A program made the translations under genes and the position numbers. Shown here in pieces: positions 13,101 to 24,549 of a stretch of DNA of 64,000 nucleotides. Source of the stretch: Galaxea fascicularis (Eukaryota; Cnidaria; Anthozoa; Scleractinia; Euphylliidae); contig OX419338.1 of NCBI GenBank assembly GCA_948470475.1, positions 5,621,205-5,685,204 on the forward strand, in the 5' to 3' direction. The first letter of the stretch is position 1; every line of letters starts with the position of its first letter. The notes beneath the pieces are model-generated. The model was not told the DNA's origin and ran no database searches. It saw only the letters and a list, made by a program, of their open reading frames with translations.

Positions 13101-15033
13101 AACATGGCCATAACTGGCGCAAATGCCTGCATGACCACCGCTATAATGGAAACCAAGATGTAGGTTATCCTGGACGGTACTTATTTATTCCTCACACCAA
13201 CACGGTCCTTCTTATTTCCCACAAGACCAACGTCCTGAAGATCATACGGTATCTCCAACACAGTAAATCCCCGTCCAGTGGACCAGTTCCTTTCGGTAAA
13301 CCTTCGCCGAGAGACGCCTGGGCCTCTAAGCCACCTCCAAACCTAAGCACTCGAAGTAGCACCTTAAGTCAGCGGTCTATAAGCGCTGGGATACTAGGTC
13401 GCAATGGCATGAACAAATCAAAGTACCTTGGAGTCACGTGTGTTCGGCACGTCATTCAACACTGCGGGGGTTACTTGCTGGACTCACTGGGACCTCCGGT
13501 ACCGCCTACTTTAGGAAAGACGACTTTGATGGTGATACGAGAAGCCATAATAAATGGAGAGGTGAGCAAAGAGATCAGTTAAATATATCAACGCGCTACT
13601 ATTACCTTTTTACTCTGGGAGATGATGATATGACCAACAAAGAAACAGCTCTTGATCAATACTCACGCCAAATTTACCCACGCTGTTTCTAACGGTGCAC
13701 AGATGGCTTTGATAATTAACCTGTACTCAAAGTACTTACGGGTGGCTGTCCAACGGACTGAAGTTTGCGACACTAGTATAACTGGAGTTTGGTTCTGCAT
13801 GTTTGTTTTGCCAGCAGTATTCAGCAAATTAAGCATGCAAACTTTGCAATCTTTGAATAAGAACCTATCAGAAGTAATGTAATTTCTTTGACTGTTAGAT
13901 GGACACGCGCCTGAAAATCGCCAGGCTTGGTTGCTTTGCCCAGGTTATTGAATACATCCGGGGAAATGAAGAGGACGAGACGCTGCAGGCGCTAGGGATG
14001 CTGGTTATTAGAGTCCTCGTTGGAAATGACGTGTCGTTAAAGCAGCTGTTTTTAGCGCATGGAGGAATGAACCTGATAATGGCTTTACATCAGTATAAGG
14101 AAGGAGTTGCAAAACAGGAGGCAGCCCTAACAATGTTTACTTTCCGACGAGGTCAGTTTTCCTCAGTTTGTTTTGTTTGTTTGTTTTCTCTTTCTTGTGA
14201 TCATTTTGTCTTTTATATATTGACTCTGGTGATGACTTCCGCTCAGGTTGTCGAAACGTCAATCAGTGTCACCTCAAACAGTCCTTCTCAGAACTACACT
14301 CACCCGAACGATCCCCTTACTTCTCTTAGTTATGAACCCTCTATTCTTCAGGTTTCTGATCACTGAACATTCATGGTATCAACCGTCGGCGAGGCGCTAG
14401 GAATTAAGCTTGATGGGATTAGGGGGCGGGGAGCATACTGCCTTGGGTTTCCAAATCCTGGGTCTATTTCAGTATTTTAGACCAATTCATTCATGCAGAC
14501 CTGTTTCAGACTTTTAGCTTACAGTGGTCTCGGTTAGTGACGAATGAAATGTCAGATACATTTTGGGTTTTCATAGAGTTTTTAACCACGCGTTTCATTA
14601 AGCTTTATACCTATAAAAAATTTAATTCTTTCTTTTGAGAGGAAAAGGAACCTACAGCAATCAAGATGAGCCATCATTGGTTACAACCTTTAATGAGTCT
14701 GTCCCACATAATTAAGCAGTGAGCACAGAAGTAGTTGTTATTCGGTTTGAACGTTCAACTCAGTTGCAAATCTTGTAAGTTACCATGCACACAGACTATA
14801 GGGCATCCTCCCACAGAGGGAAGCGGACACAGCCCTGGTTTATCGTTCCTTTCCTTGTAGAATTCAAAGGACGGGCTGCTAGAGATCGCCGAAAGTCCAG
14901 GACAGCAGGTGCAAGACACAAGAAGCGACAGAAATCCAATGGATACGAAGACATCTGGGAAGAGGTGGAAGAAAAATGGAAAGGACAAGATCAAGTTGTG
15001 AGAGTGTTAAGAAAGTTCAACGTGCGATATTAA
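2256..15033 (+). CDS. Armadillo-like helical repeat protein, 13 coding exons
   Basis: Exons: 2256-2735, 6672-6824, 7265-7526, 8203-8241, 8439-8529, 8704-8829, 9392-9913, 11137-11604, 12522-12738, 12829-13052, 13099-13561, 13899-14151, 14861-15033. All junctions are GT-AG and phases agree, giving 3471 nt (1156 aa). Residues 1-160 are basic and disordered. About 161-403 are armadillo-like helices, with typical pieces such as KKEAVICLNE, KEALLAVKNLATHP and EQASIALKNIS. A Ser-rich linker follows, then more helical sequence, another armadillo-like block at about 1016-1099 (exon 13899-14151), and a basic tail ending at TAA 15031-15033. Armadillo proteins are protein-binding scaffolds; the partner is unknown and I do not recognise the orthologue. 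Weakest points: donor GTTGTA after 7526, and the junction at 13052/13099, which needs a 46-nt intron next to a 16-bp duplication. AATAAA at 15404-15409 is a likely poly(A) signal. Confidence 0.72.
4541..5582. mobile_element. Non-autonomous DNA transposon, about 1.04 kb, terminal inverted repeats
   Basis: The ends are inverted copies of AGGGTCTCAA followed by C/T-GGG. The subterminal parts on both sides carry repeated TTACGG/GGCTAACGG-type motifs in opposite orientation. Immediate flanks (TTTGAGGG left, CTTGAGGC right) match at 6 of 8 positions, suggesting a decayed 8-bp target duplication as made by hAT-like transposases. No transposase frame is inside. It sits in the first large intron of the armadillo-like gene. 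Confidence 0.55.
7676..7860 (-). mobile_element. tRNA-derived SINE (minus orientation)
   Basis: On the minus strand the 5' part has Pol III box A-like (TAGCGCAGTGGTGAGAGCG) and box B (GGGTTCGATTCCC) sequences in a tRNA-like arrangement. It is followed by an unrelated body including the CTCCGGGTACTCCGGTTTTC motif and a simple ATTTG-type tail. It lies in an intron of the armadillo-like gene. It is not a tRNA gene because the 3' half does not fold into an acceptor stem. Confidence 0.7.
8855..9110 (-). mobile_element. tRNA-Leu-like SINE with target-site duplication
   Basis: On the minus strand it begins with a tRNA-Leu-like head (GGATGGCCGAGTGATTTAGG, long variable arm, box B GGTTCAAATCC), followed by a non-tRNA body and a TATTTATTTA tail. 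It is flanked by the 6-bp direct repeat GGATTA (8849-8854 and 9111-9116), which marks its insertion. It lies in an intron of the armadillo-like gene. Confidence 0.75.
9961..10160. repeat. (CAAT)n microsatellite, about 200 bp
   Basis: Long interrupted run of CAAT tetranucleotides with CGAT, CAAC and GGTC variants, inside an intron of the armadillo-like gene. Likely polymorphic in length. Confidence 0.95.
10348..10514. mobile_element. MITE, about 167 bp
   Basis: Two inverted arms of about 50 bp (GCCATTTCCGAG...CTTGAGCCTCTATTTCAAAG) face each other across a short unrelated centre, with no ORF. Intronic in the armadillo-like gene. Confidence 0.7.
11758..12133. mobile_element. MITE, 376 bp, with 8-bp target-site duplication
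   Basis: The terminal inverted repeat TAGCCTGAGTATCAGGC is perfect at both ends. The flanks are TTTCTAAG (11750-11757) and TTTCTAAA (12134-12141), an 8-bp duplication with one mismatch. Eight-base duplications are made by hAT and P-type transposases. No transposase is encoded. It lies in an intron of the armadillo-like gene. Confidence 0.8.
12182..12320. mobile_element. Short foldback MITE, about 139 bp
   Basis: Arms of about 50 bp (including TTTTATCAA...GGAGT and CACCGTACAGGGA) are inverted around a centre of about 30 bp. The element is almost entirely hairpin. It is 49 bp right of the 376-bp MITE in the same intron. Confidence 0.7.
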
Positions 15034-15403
15034 TCAATGACTTCACTCCAACAAATGCTCAAGTTGGAATCATTGAAAGCAATGACACTTCACGCTTAAG
15101 CTAAGATTTCGTCTACAGAACAAAACATCAACTGAGGACAAATGATACTCGGTATCGTTTGCTGGAAACTGGAGCAGGATTTTATTGTCAAACGGTCGAT
15201 TGTAGCATATCATGACAGAAAAAAATGAAAGTACTTCTTGATATGTTCTACTTCGGTGCCGGGTCACGTGGTGGTTTCGTCTACAGTTTCAAAATTTAGA
15301 GGTTTAAGAGCTAATCATTGATTCGAGAATCGCAGAGAAGAGAGAAAGTGCATTTATACATTCTTAAGTATAAACTTAAATCATGAGCCCATCACTGGTG
15401 ATA

Positions 15404-15409
15404 AATAAA
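15404..15409 (+). terminator. Likely polyadenylation signal of the armadillo-like gene
   Basis: Canonical AATAAA about 370 bp after the TAA at 15031-15033, implying a 3' untranslated region of roughly 390 nt. It is the first canonical signal after the stop. Confidence 0.5.
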
Positions 15410-15469
15410 ACTTGACTTACAGAAAAAAAAGGAATCAGAAGTTAGCGAGAGCTGCGAGCTAACCTATTT

Positions 15470-15783
15470 ATTTATTACACCCATTTTGAAATCACTCGTC
15501 ATTCATTCATGTATTCCCATATTGCACCATTTTTTTTTTTGCCCTAAATCACATCCTTTTCTTAAGGCCATCAAAATTCAAAGCTGGTTTTCCTGAAGTG
15601 AACATTAAATAAATATTAATATTGACAAAAAAACTGTGTGATTTGGACTTCGTGTCGTGCAATTTTGACCTAAAATCATACTTGTGATTTCAAATCGAAC
15701 TCGCACTGCGCGCTCGTTCGATTTTGAAATCACGTGTATGATTTCAGATCTAATTGCTCTCCACTTAGTTCAATTACCATTAT
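15470..15783. repeat. Dispersed repeat, copy 1 of 2 in the window
   Basis: This AT-rich unit starts near TTATTACACCCATTTTGAAA and ends near CTTAGTTCAATTAC. It is repeated in the same orientation at 29012-29346. Its right part contains inverted stretches of GATTTCAAA/TTTGAAATC, so it resembles a MITE. It lies just past the poly(A) signal of the armadillo-like gene. Confidence 0.65.
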
Positions 15784-16197
15784 TTATTTGATCTCTATTT
15801 CAATCTAGAGACTGAACGTTTATACAATTATTATTGATGTATTTCTTCTACATAATATTAAGCAATTTTGTACTTAGACGTCAATTAAGTCTATCGTGGA
15901 CCCTCAATTAAACAAGCGTTTTATCTTCTTTAAAGTTTTTATTTCTCTTTGATCTGTTGTTCGGGAAGAGAATATTCTTTTGCAGTCATCTGTTATTGCA
16001 TTCCGTCTCTGTTGATAAAAGGACCGAAGAAAGTCAAAACCCCCGATTCAACTAAATGGCCGTTTGCTAGACAATGTAAGAGACAGGAAGATGGGGCTGA
16101 TCACTTGCCACGATGCATGTGATTACAGTTTCTGTAGAAGAATGTGTTATTCTCTGCTTGATAAAGAAAAGCGAAAACAAACCGATAAACAAGTACT

Positions 16198-16896
16198 TAT
16201 GCATGGTTCGATTCTACCTGTAATCATTCCCTTCCGATCCCCGGGCAACCCCCGGGACAAGTCCAGTCCTTCGATCCCGGGGGTGGGGAATTGCTTGAAG
16301 CGGTCTAGTCCCCGGGGGTAAGGGGCCGGGCAATTTGAAAATAACTCCTCGTTGTTCTTGCATGTGAAGTAGGCCACTTCTAATTCTCAGAATCTCGGTT
16401 CACGATTGCGCCGAACGGCGTGAAGAATACCAAATACCGGTCCACAGAGTTTAATATTTTGCTCAGTCCTCTGGTTGAAAAAATGGCAGTTGATTGACTC
16501 AGAAGTGGACTTTGAAAAGTGATTTCATCAAAAACTCGCGGTTTCATTCTGTCCAGTAGTGCGGTTACTGTTTTTTCGTCAGTTTTCCTTTTCAAAGACG
16601 CCTGTGTTCATGTTTTTCAGTATTATATAACCGTGAACAGGTAGTATCCTTTGTTCAAAACCTCTAGAAAAGTGTGTACGTTTTCCACAAAACGTTTGCA
16701 TGGTTTTACTATTGTTCTAAATCAATATTGTTATGTCCATTTTTCACGAGGAGCCGCGGGGGTGGGGAATTGTCTCTTTCTGTACGTGTGCCCGGGGGTG
16801 GGAAATAGACCCCCAAATACGAAAAAAATTGCAAACCCCCGGGGGTGTGCTAGGGGGAGAGGCATGGTAACACGTAAAATTGAACCATGCATTACT
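16198..16896. mobile_element. GC-rich inverted-repeat element, about 700 bp
   Basis: The ends are imperfect inverted copies of ATGCATGGTTCRATTYTAC. The interior has repeated CCCGGGGGT and GGGGTGGGGAATTG blocks near 16275-16320 and 16755-16850, again in inverted arrangement. No transposase was found. It occupies most of the intergenic space between the two convergent genes. Confidence 0.45.
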
Positions 16897-17988
16897 GAGT
16901 AAATGTTGCTACGCTTGCGAGCAAAACAACAACGGTTCAAATTGGTGAAGTCAAAATAAAATTTGAGTCCTCGGTATTCTAGAGCAACAGACCTCTCATA
17001 TAGGACGGCTAAATTCCGTTTAATTAACTGCATCCAGAACTGAAATTGCCTGCAGATTTTAAGGAATTTGGGACTTAAAGGGTTAAAGAAAGCGGAAAAA
17101 CTTGTTTATTTGTTTTCCCGAAAATCCTATATCGCGTGTAAGTAAGTATAGGTTAATAGCAAAGCATGCAGCCTTTTCGATCGCGTTTGAAGAACACGTC
17201 AATCGTGAGTCAAGAGGCCAAGTCATGATTAGAGGGGCAGAAATAAACAAGAAGAATCCCATCTAATCTCCCTACCCCAGTTTCGCCAGGATTGACATGT
17301 GTTGTAGGTTCGATCTACACTAAATCGTTCATGCTGAATGGGCGTCACACTAAGAATCGCGTGTGAAAAAAGTTGTCCCTAATCATCGGTCGAGGTCGGT
17401 TCATTGAAACGAACTGTCTGCTAATCTTAATGGCTGCAAAGCACAGGCTCGCGTAAAGGAGTATGTATTCATTGAACGCTAAAGTTAAAATGGTAGATTA
17501 TTCCAAGGGTTTCTTTTCATAGCTTAAACTAACTTGAAAGATTTTCTTTATGAATCTTCAACCAGTGATAAGGAGAAGTGGATGTTGCGCCAAAATGAAT
17601 TAAAATCACTCTATTTGAAGACAAAATAGTGTGCAATATACATTTGTACGTTATATTTGTCTGTTGTCAATGAGCCAAATAAAGGTAAAAGAACTTGACT
17701 TATGAATAGAATATGAGTATTATCATGCTTGATTTTTTTCTTTTTCAATGATTCCAGTAAATTATTATGACAATATTTAATAATGAAACCTAATGCTAAT
17801 GGCACCGCCTTAACTTAAGAGCAATGTATCGTACCGCCGATTATAATAATTTAGAAAACAGTCCTAAACACAGAACTAGCACGGGCTGTTGACTTAACGA
17901 TGACGCGACCAAAGAGAATTTACATTTTGATAATGAAAGTTAACAAGTTGTTTTCCTTTTTTTTTTTTTTTCTCGCGGTGTTTTCTTA
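16897..17988. other. Intergenic DNA between convergent genes, nothing identified
   Basis: AT-rich sequence with only short chance frames and no clear repeat. Confidence 0.4.
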
Positions 17989-18010
17989 AAGAAATAGAAA
18001 ACATGTTCTC

Positions 18011-18044
<34 letters not shown>

Positions 18045-18089
18045 AGTTTGGGAGAAATCGAAAAAGCTGTGGAAACTCGCCTGGGGCTC

Positions 18090-18120
<31 letters not shown>

Positions 18121-18169
18121 CTTCCACTCGTGTTTCTATAAGAAACACGGTACATGTTTTCTATTTCTT
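17989..18169. mobile_element. Palindromic MITE, about 180 bp
   Basis: The arms AAGAAATAGAAAACATGT and complement bound two inner inverted segments (CGTGTTTCTAT and AGTTTGGGAGAA with complements), so the element folds on itself almost fully. TTAA-like tetramers occur at both borders, which could indicate a piggyBac-type target, but the palindrome makes this ambiguous. It ends about 130 bp past the stop of the minus-strand gene at 18299. Confidence 0.65.
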
Positions 18170-18298
18170 AAATAACAAATACATATAAATTAAAAACACG
18201 TTTACCAAACGTAACAGATGCAAACACCGGCCGTGCCACATGGTCGGTCATGGGAGTTGCCGTACGATCTATGTATAAATGTCTAAAGCGGTTCGACT

Positions 18299-19818
18299 TT
18301 AAAATGTGTCGTCCCGTTGAAAAACCCATTCTATTGGTGGAACAGGTGACTTCGGAACCCTAAGATACCGACATTTGCCTCTGCGGTCTTGATAATACCA
18401 AGACCTGTTCTGAGTTATCAGATGCGAAGTTGACGGGCATGTATCCGTGTTTATGAACACTCGACCTTTCCTCCTTTCCTCTGGCATCGAATTACTCGGC
18501 AAAATGGTCTTAGTCCTTTTAGCCACTTTTAGTTTCAATGTTTCAGGGCTCGCCGTTGGTTGGTTGCTTCTCAAGAAAGTCAAGACTTTGAGATTCAACT
18601 CTTCCTCGGAGATTGTAGGTGAAGGAGCCTTCTGATTGGCCAAGTCTTTGCCTGAAGTCGTCCTGCTCTTTGGCCTGAATTTGACTCCTCTCTGTGGGAT
18701 TATCATTGTTTTTCTCTTTGTAGACTGCATTCCTCCGCCCGCTCTCGTCCTCAAACCGTTTTCAGAGGCATTAAAGGGTATACGATCAATATCACAAATT
18801 TGTTTCCCTTCAATTTTTATTTTCCGGGTATCTTCGATCGAATTTTGAATTGGCGATGAATCCAAAAATCGCGAGGAAACAATATCTTGTTTGGCATGAA
18901 AAGTAGTTTCGATTACCTTGTTTTTATGGGCGGATATTTCTTTATGGCCATTACTATTTCCTTCCGAATTTATGGCCAGCGATGACATCAAGACGTTTAT
19001 CTTAGAGTCATTACTCCCAAGTTTAACTTCATCCGCAGATTTTTCCGAATTAAAACTTCTCGGCGACGATGATCTATCTGACCGCATATCATCATTTCTT
19101 TCGTTCCCTGAAGATTCATTTTCTTCTTTAGTCCACAACGTTTCGATCGATTCAATGATTTTTGGCAAAACCGCATGGCGTGAGTTGTCATCGGTTTTCA
19201 CTTCTAAGTGGTGTTTGTGTTGAGCAAAGAGGCGAGTTTTACGCTTGGGCATCGCTTTCGTCAAAGATTGAGATCTTTCGTTTGAAAAATTGTTCGAAAC
19301 ATTCTCAGGGCAATACATTCGTCTACTCGGACGTGTCTTGCTGGCTTGACCCTGTATTTTATAGCCTCTTTCCACAAAAACTCGATCCCTTTCCTCGTTG
19401 ATTGTAATATCCGCCCGTAAGATCTGTGCCGGCGGAGTCCTTGTTGTTAACACCCCAGCTCCATGACGCCTCATCACTGATGCTTCAGGTGATGTGTGTG
19501 AGATTACAGAATCACCTGTCTGCTCAGGATGGCTCCCATCGCGACGAAAAAGTGAACCCAACCTATCAAGATTCATTCTCTTGTCTCCAGTGAATTCTGC
19601 AGGTTGTTTGTAGCCATTTGTAAGTCGTATAACCTTGTTACCGGAACACTCTCGCATTTGGAATAAATCGTCAGTCGATGATATATCGTTGCCTTGAGGA
19701 GGAGGGTCTGTTTGTTTACGTCCCAACACGCTTTCCGCTGCCATCGAATTCATTTGACCAGAAGAAAAGATTTTTTTGCTCTCTGTGACAGAGAACGCAG
19801 CGCTTGCACGGTGTATTG
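18299..19818 (-). CDS. Unrecognised basic, mostly disordered protein (terminal exon)
   Basis: A single frame of about 506 codons is open from a probable acceptor (TTTACAG, exon start 19818) to a TAA at 18299-18301. It is rich in Ser, Lys, Arg, Glu and Asn with no membrane segment or obvious globular domain. The last 35 residues look most ordered: Trp-Tyr-Tyr-Gln-Asp-Arg-Arg-Gly-Lys-Cys-Arg-Tyr-Leu-Arg-Val-Pro, then a Pro-rich stretch and Ile-Glu-Trp-Val-Phe. That tail is the most likely conserved element. If no upstream exon exists, translation could start at Met 19840 or at internal Met codons near the motif MNSMAAE. I do not recognise the family. The frame is far too long for chance in this AT-rich DNA. 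It is convergent with the armadillo-like gene. Confidence 0.6.
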
Positions 19819-19840
19819 CTGTAAATAATGAGTAGACCAA

Positions 19841-21232
19841 AGTAATGACAACTAAAAAGTCATGCGACTATTCCATGCGTGACTTCACTTCAACAAATTT
19901 GTAATTACACAGGAAATGAGTCCCGAGAGGTTAATAATAGAAGCGGCCTCGGGTGAGCCGCTGGTCACGCTTTCAGTGCGCTTTAAGTCTCTTCTAACAA
20001 GTTAAGGGCGTTGAAGTATGAAATCCTAAATTCTTTTAGGAAGAAATCACCAATGAATTCAACAAATGGCCCTCGTGGCCACTCTACAACTTGGCTGGGA
20101 TTTCAACACCAGCTTGAAACGGTTAGGTCACTAAGAAATAGTTGCGCCCGGAGTTGCGGTACGTGATAGCTTGATATTCGTGTATATTCGATAACAACCC
20201 TTTGACGCTACAAGTTACATTCTCAAATGTTTGCTGAATTAAAACCAAAAGCCGAGAGTTGGGGTCTTTGTCCTTAAGAGAGTTGTGTCGGCCGAGAGTG
20301 GGTTGTACTGATTTCCTCGAGATAGGTGTTAATCATTGGTGACAAAATATTAAGGAACGGGGAATTTATCCCAAGATTAAACACATATGGAAACTGACGC
20401 AACACTAAACATAGTGTGATATCTTGGTACAAAGATCAAACATGTTAAATGATTTTCATTATGTCAAATTTTCTTTTTAAACCTGAACTTCCACGCACTC
20501 AACTCGTTCTAAGCAGCAAATTGAAACGCCCAAAGCATTGCTCCAAAATCATTTATTCAGGAAACATCTACCTCAAACCGGAGGGCGGGATCGGTCTTTG
20601 AGTCGGCAAATTCCAATTTTAAGCATTAATTATCATGCATTTGTTATAACTTAAATTAATGGCGGTGTGGTTTCGTTTTACCAAAATTAATGCGGCGATA
20701 AAAACTAATCTTCTGAAGTGACTTTATTTGGTAATGCACAAGGTATTAACCGATTAATTTTAATTAGATTTATTGAAACCACAAAAAATACAAACCATGA
20801 CGGAAGTCACGTTAGGCAAAAAAAAAATAGAAGAATATAATTTTCCTTTCGATTGTCGGACCTTTCTGACAGCCCCGTCTTTGAAACATGACAACCTGCC
20901 ACTCGGCTCTTCCCGATCAGGCCAGTTGAAAACTGTGTTATTAGAGCTAATGCAAATTTACTACTAGAGGGTCAACGATTTTTAAAAAAATTCTTCTTGG
21001 CCCTAACAGCGTTACGTGCCAAAACCCTTTATTTCATAGTCCTAGTGCAGAACGAAGACTTCAAATAAACACTTTCAGAAAACAAGCGCAAACATTGATC
21101 TTGTCATTAGTGAAGTATGTCTCATCTTCAGTTTTTACCTTAGAAAGTTTCATGCAAATACGCACTTAATGTAAAGGAATGGAATTAAAATTTTTGTACT
21201 GCTGATAGCGTTTTCAATCTTAGCGTATTTGT
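19841..21232. other. Intergenic DNA, nothing identified
   Basis: AT-rich DNA upstream of the minus-strand gene ending at 18299. It may hold that gene's promoter and a first exon, but no supported exon is visible. Confidence 0.4.
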
Positions 21233-21322
21233 TTCATTCATTCATTCATTCATTCATTCATTCATTCTTTCATTCATTCATTGTTGGTTCGTTCTTTCGT
21301 TCATACATTCATTCATTTAGTT
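21233..21322. repeat. (ATTC)n microsatellite
   Basis: Run of ATTC tetramers with a few GTTC and TTTC variants. Confidence 0.95.
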
Positions 21323-21473
21323 ATATATTCATTTTATGGACAACTTTTTATTCGTGACGCTTTTACACCCTGGGTAAGGACAAGGTTACAATCTCCCCAA
21401 CTATTTAAGCAACTAAACTGAACGAGTTTCTTGGATCGGTTTGGTAAAGATCGTGAACTCTCAACAATTTTGG

Positions 21474-21616
21474 GTTGTACGGCTAGCACCAAAGGGAAAC
21501 ACCGGTCCCCGTCTGTTCACCGAAGTTAAGCCCTGTTGGACGGGTTTGATATCTAGATGGGTGACTATCTGGATAAATCTTGGGAAGTCAGGCTGGCGTA
21601 GTGAACATCAATCACG

Positions 21617-21657
<41 letters not shown>

Positions 21658-21745
21658 CAGGCGATCTCAACTTGACTTCGAGGGGTTTTCTCCGGGCACT
21701 CCGGTTTCCTCCCTCGTCAAAATCGACATCGGCATCAGCGAAGAA
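21474..21745 (+). mobile_element. 5S rRNA-derived SINE
   Basis: Positions 21474 to about 21590 align by eye along the whole of a metazoan 5S rRNA: GTTGTACGGCTAGCACC at the start, the box A region ACCGAAGTTAAGC, and the box C region GATGGGTGACTATCTGG. It is too diverged at the helix ends to be a working 5S gene. A non-5S body follows, ending in a stretch with TTTTCTCCGGGCACTCCGG. That stretch also occurs, as CTCCGGGTACTCCGG, in the tRNA-derived SINE at 7676-7860. Confidence 0.7.
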
Positions 21746-24549
21746 ATAAAGAACAGCCAACCAACGGAGACAAATAAAGAAACTGCTTGATCTTCAGTTA
21801 GCAATTACTGACTGATTAAACTTCTCAAGCTAACAACAATAGTGTTCACTGCGTGTTATTTTCTGTATTAATCAGGGACGCCCAACGACATGTCAGTTCG
21901 GTATTCAGATATCTATTTGGTGGAGGGTAGTTTGCCTTGGGTTTTCGGCGCCAATCAAAGAATGCACTCCGCGGATTTTCGTAACTGAAACATGGCCTAA
22001 AAGATTTGCAGTAGTGGGGAAATAATAGCCCCTAAAGTTTTTGGAAGGTGCATATTTGCTGTTTTTGCATGGCGGTAAATCGTCAGCATTATCCTCAAGC
22101 AAATATTTCCCACTGAAAGTTCGTGGAAAATTCTCCTCAAGCTAGCAATTTCTCAAAGGAAAATTTTGTTCCCTAAAATTTTCGGGCAATTAAAATTTCA
22201 GCTATGGAATCCGAACAGATCAAATTTGTCTAGCTAACGGAAACATCACTTTAAACATGAAGGCTTGAAACACCATAAGGTACTTGAAAATGCCTTTTTA
22301 CAACTTCAGTTTGATTAATTGAGTGTGACTGAGCAGCCTAAAGCATGAAAGGAAAGCAGGTGGGTTTTTAAAGCTGTAAACAGTCATGGGAAGAAAGGAG
22401 CCTGACCGTTTACCATGACAATAACATACCTTCACGTGGTTTGATGATGTCGGAAGGCCGTGCTGAAACGGAAACTTTTCCAGTCTTTGCGTTAATGTTT
22501 ATGAGTGTTTTCGCATAACCACAAAATTGGTTTGTGTTGTTCTTGCATTGTTTCATGTTTATTGGACTGTTCAACCATAACAGGGAACCATTCTTTTCAA
22601 AACATATGACTACGTTTGCAGTTTAGTTGATGCCGATTGATTTGCAAACAAACATTCCGATAAAGAATATCAAGATTATAGAGGTTTCTTCGCTTCTGAG
22701 TTTCCATGCATATGGTCCGTTCAAATGATGAAATAGTCAGCTTGATTGATATCCTTTCAATCGCCAGAACATACAATGCTGGGTATACAAGATAGCAGTA
22801 ACGATGATGTCACTAAAAATATAGTTTAGAAATATCTTAATCAAAATCTAATAATATCACCCTGACAGGTAGGTGCAATAAATAACCCGTGCAAATTTTG
22901 AGTTATAATTCCAAAGGGAAGTACAATTATTTGAAGCATAAAGTTTGGCTTCGCGTGATCGACTACCAAATTAATATCCGCGAGGTAAATGTTCAGAGAG
23001 TCTGGCACTTTCATTCGATGATGAAAAGGGGGCATCGTTGACTATTAAGAAATCACAAATTTAACTCTGGTTCAATAATATGAAAAATTCGAGAATGAAA
23101 ATGAAGTAACATCGAACAGGCCTTGAGCAACAATTAGACAATGGTAAATTGTTTGACAAGTAAAGTGGGAGCCGGGCGGGGTATGAGGTGAATATGGGCT
23201 GACGGCGGTAGCCACTCCCCCGGGGGTTGCAACTTGTACCTAAGGGGACGTGGGAAGATGATGTTGTCAGTTTCATCAAGGGAGGCTCCATCCTGAGGTT
23301 GAACCCCTCAGAAGCAAGCTCTCGGAAACAGAACCTCTTTCGTATACGAAATAATGCACGACATATATTTATACTTTGTGGTAGACTATTGTTGTTAACT
23401 TTGGTAGCGGTTAAACGATAATAATTGCAAACTGCCCATGATTAGCAGTTTAGCAAAGTCTCCCGGACAGTGTTGTAAAGCGCTAACTAAATGCTAAGTA
23501 TAATTACTTAGCACCTTACAGGTATATATCAGGCCATATCCTGAATTAAGCAAACGCAAAGTCTCATCTTTACGATATGACTTTTGCTGGTAATTTCTAC
23601 CCAGTTTTTACTTGTTACCCTTTCGTCCACATTCTATTTTTCTGAACCTTTCGCATTCTACGAGGATGAAAAGGAAAAGGCTCTCCGTTTTGCCCAATAA
23701 TATAGCGTTAGACTGTTTTCGTTTAGTTAAAGTTTTGGTTATTAAGTACTTTGGTTAGTCAGAGAAAGATGTTGCCTGTTCATAAATTCAAACTGCGTGG
23801 TAACGCCTTCCTTTTTTTTATTGAGACTGCGGGAATTACAGGTTTACATTGAGCGTGTGGAATAATACGGTTTGTCAATTAACCATCAGCGATGCTATAA
23901 TATAATGGGCCTAGAAGCTAACCTCTAGAGTACAGATAGACTGCGAGTAGTCTCTACTTTTTTTCTTCAGATTTAGCCACGCGCGCGAGAGAGCGTCGAA
24001 TGAGCGTCGAGCGGCGAAGCGGCGAGACGCGAGAAACAAGGGCTGTTTTGTTCGACGGACTGAGAAAAACTTGAGACTGCTCGTGGTCTATAATGCAGAG
24101 AGCAAAGTGACAGCAATACGTTAATTTTATGAATACTATTTTGGCCATCATGCTCAGAGTAAGGTGGTTCTGGCATTTTTCTCTAATTTGAACCTGAGAT
24201 TGAAACTGTAAAAGACTTAATTAACGTTTTGTTTTAATTGAGTTAGCCCAACATTTTCCTTCATGTATCACATACATGGCTGCCAAAGTTGTCAGTTCTC
24301 ACAATATTGTTTGTGGAAGAAATCTTTAGTGTAATCAATCATTGTAACCACTGCTAAATAATCAGTTATCTAGTTTCAGTGGTTTTGATGATCATGTTGT
24401 ACAAGTTGGTTCTAAATTTTGAGTCTAGAGATGAAACACAAATTCGAAGTTCGAAATTGGAAGCCGGCAAGCTTCTGAGAAATGCGTCACATTTTGTCTT
24501 TTCACAAATCAATGCTTCATTAAAAATTGAATTAACCGCTATGATAAAT
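21746..24549. other. Intergenic DNA downstream of the first OATP gene
   Basis: Mostly AT-rich, with a CG-rich patch at 23980-24040 (repeats of GAGCGTCGA) and another near 23160-23235. No gene or clear mobile element. It should include the 3' untranslated region of the minus-strand transporter, but I could not pick a poly(A) signal with confidence. Confidence 0.4.

Noticed and set aside
21474..21590. Functional 5S rRNA gene
   Set aside because: Many changes in paired positions, no T-run terminator at the end, and a SINE body continues directly from it.
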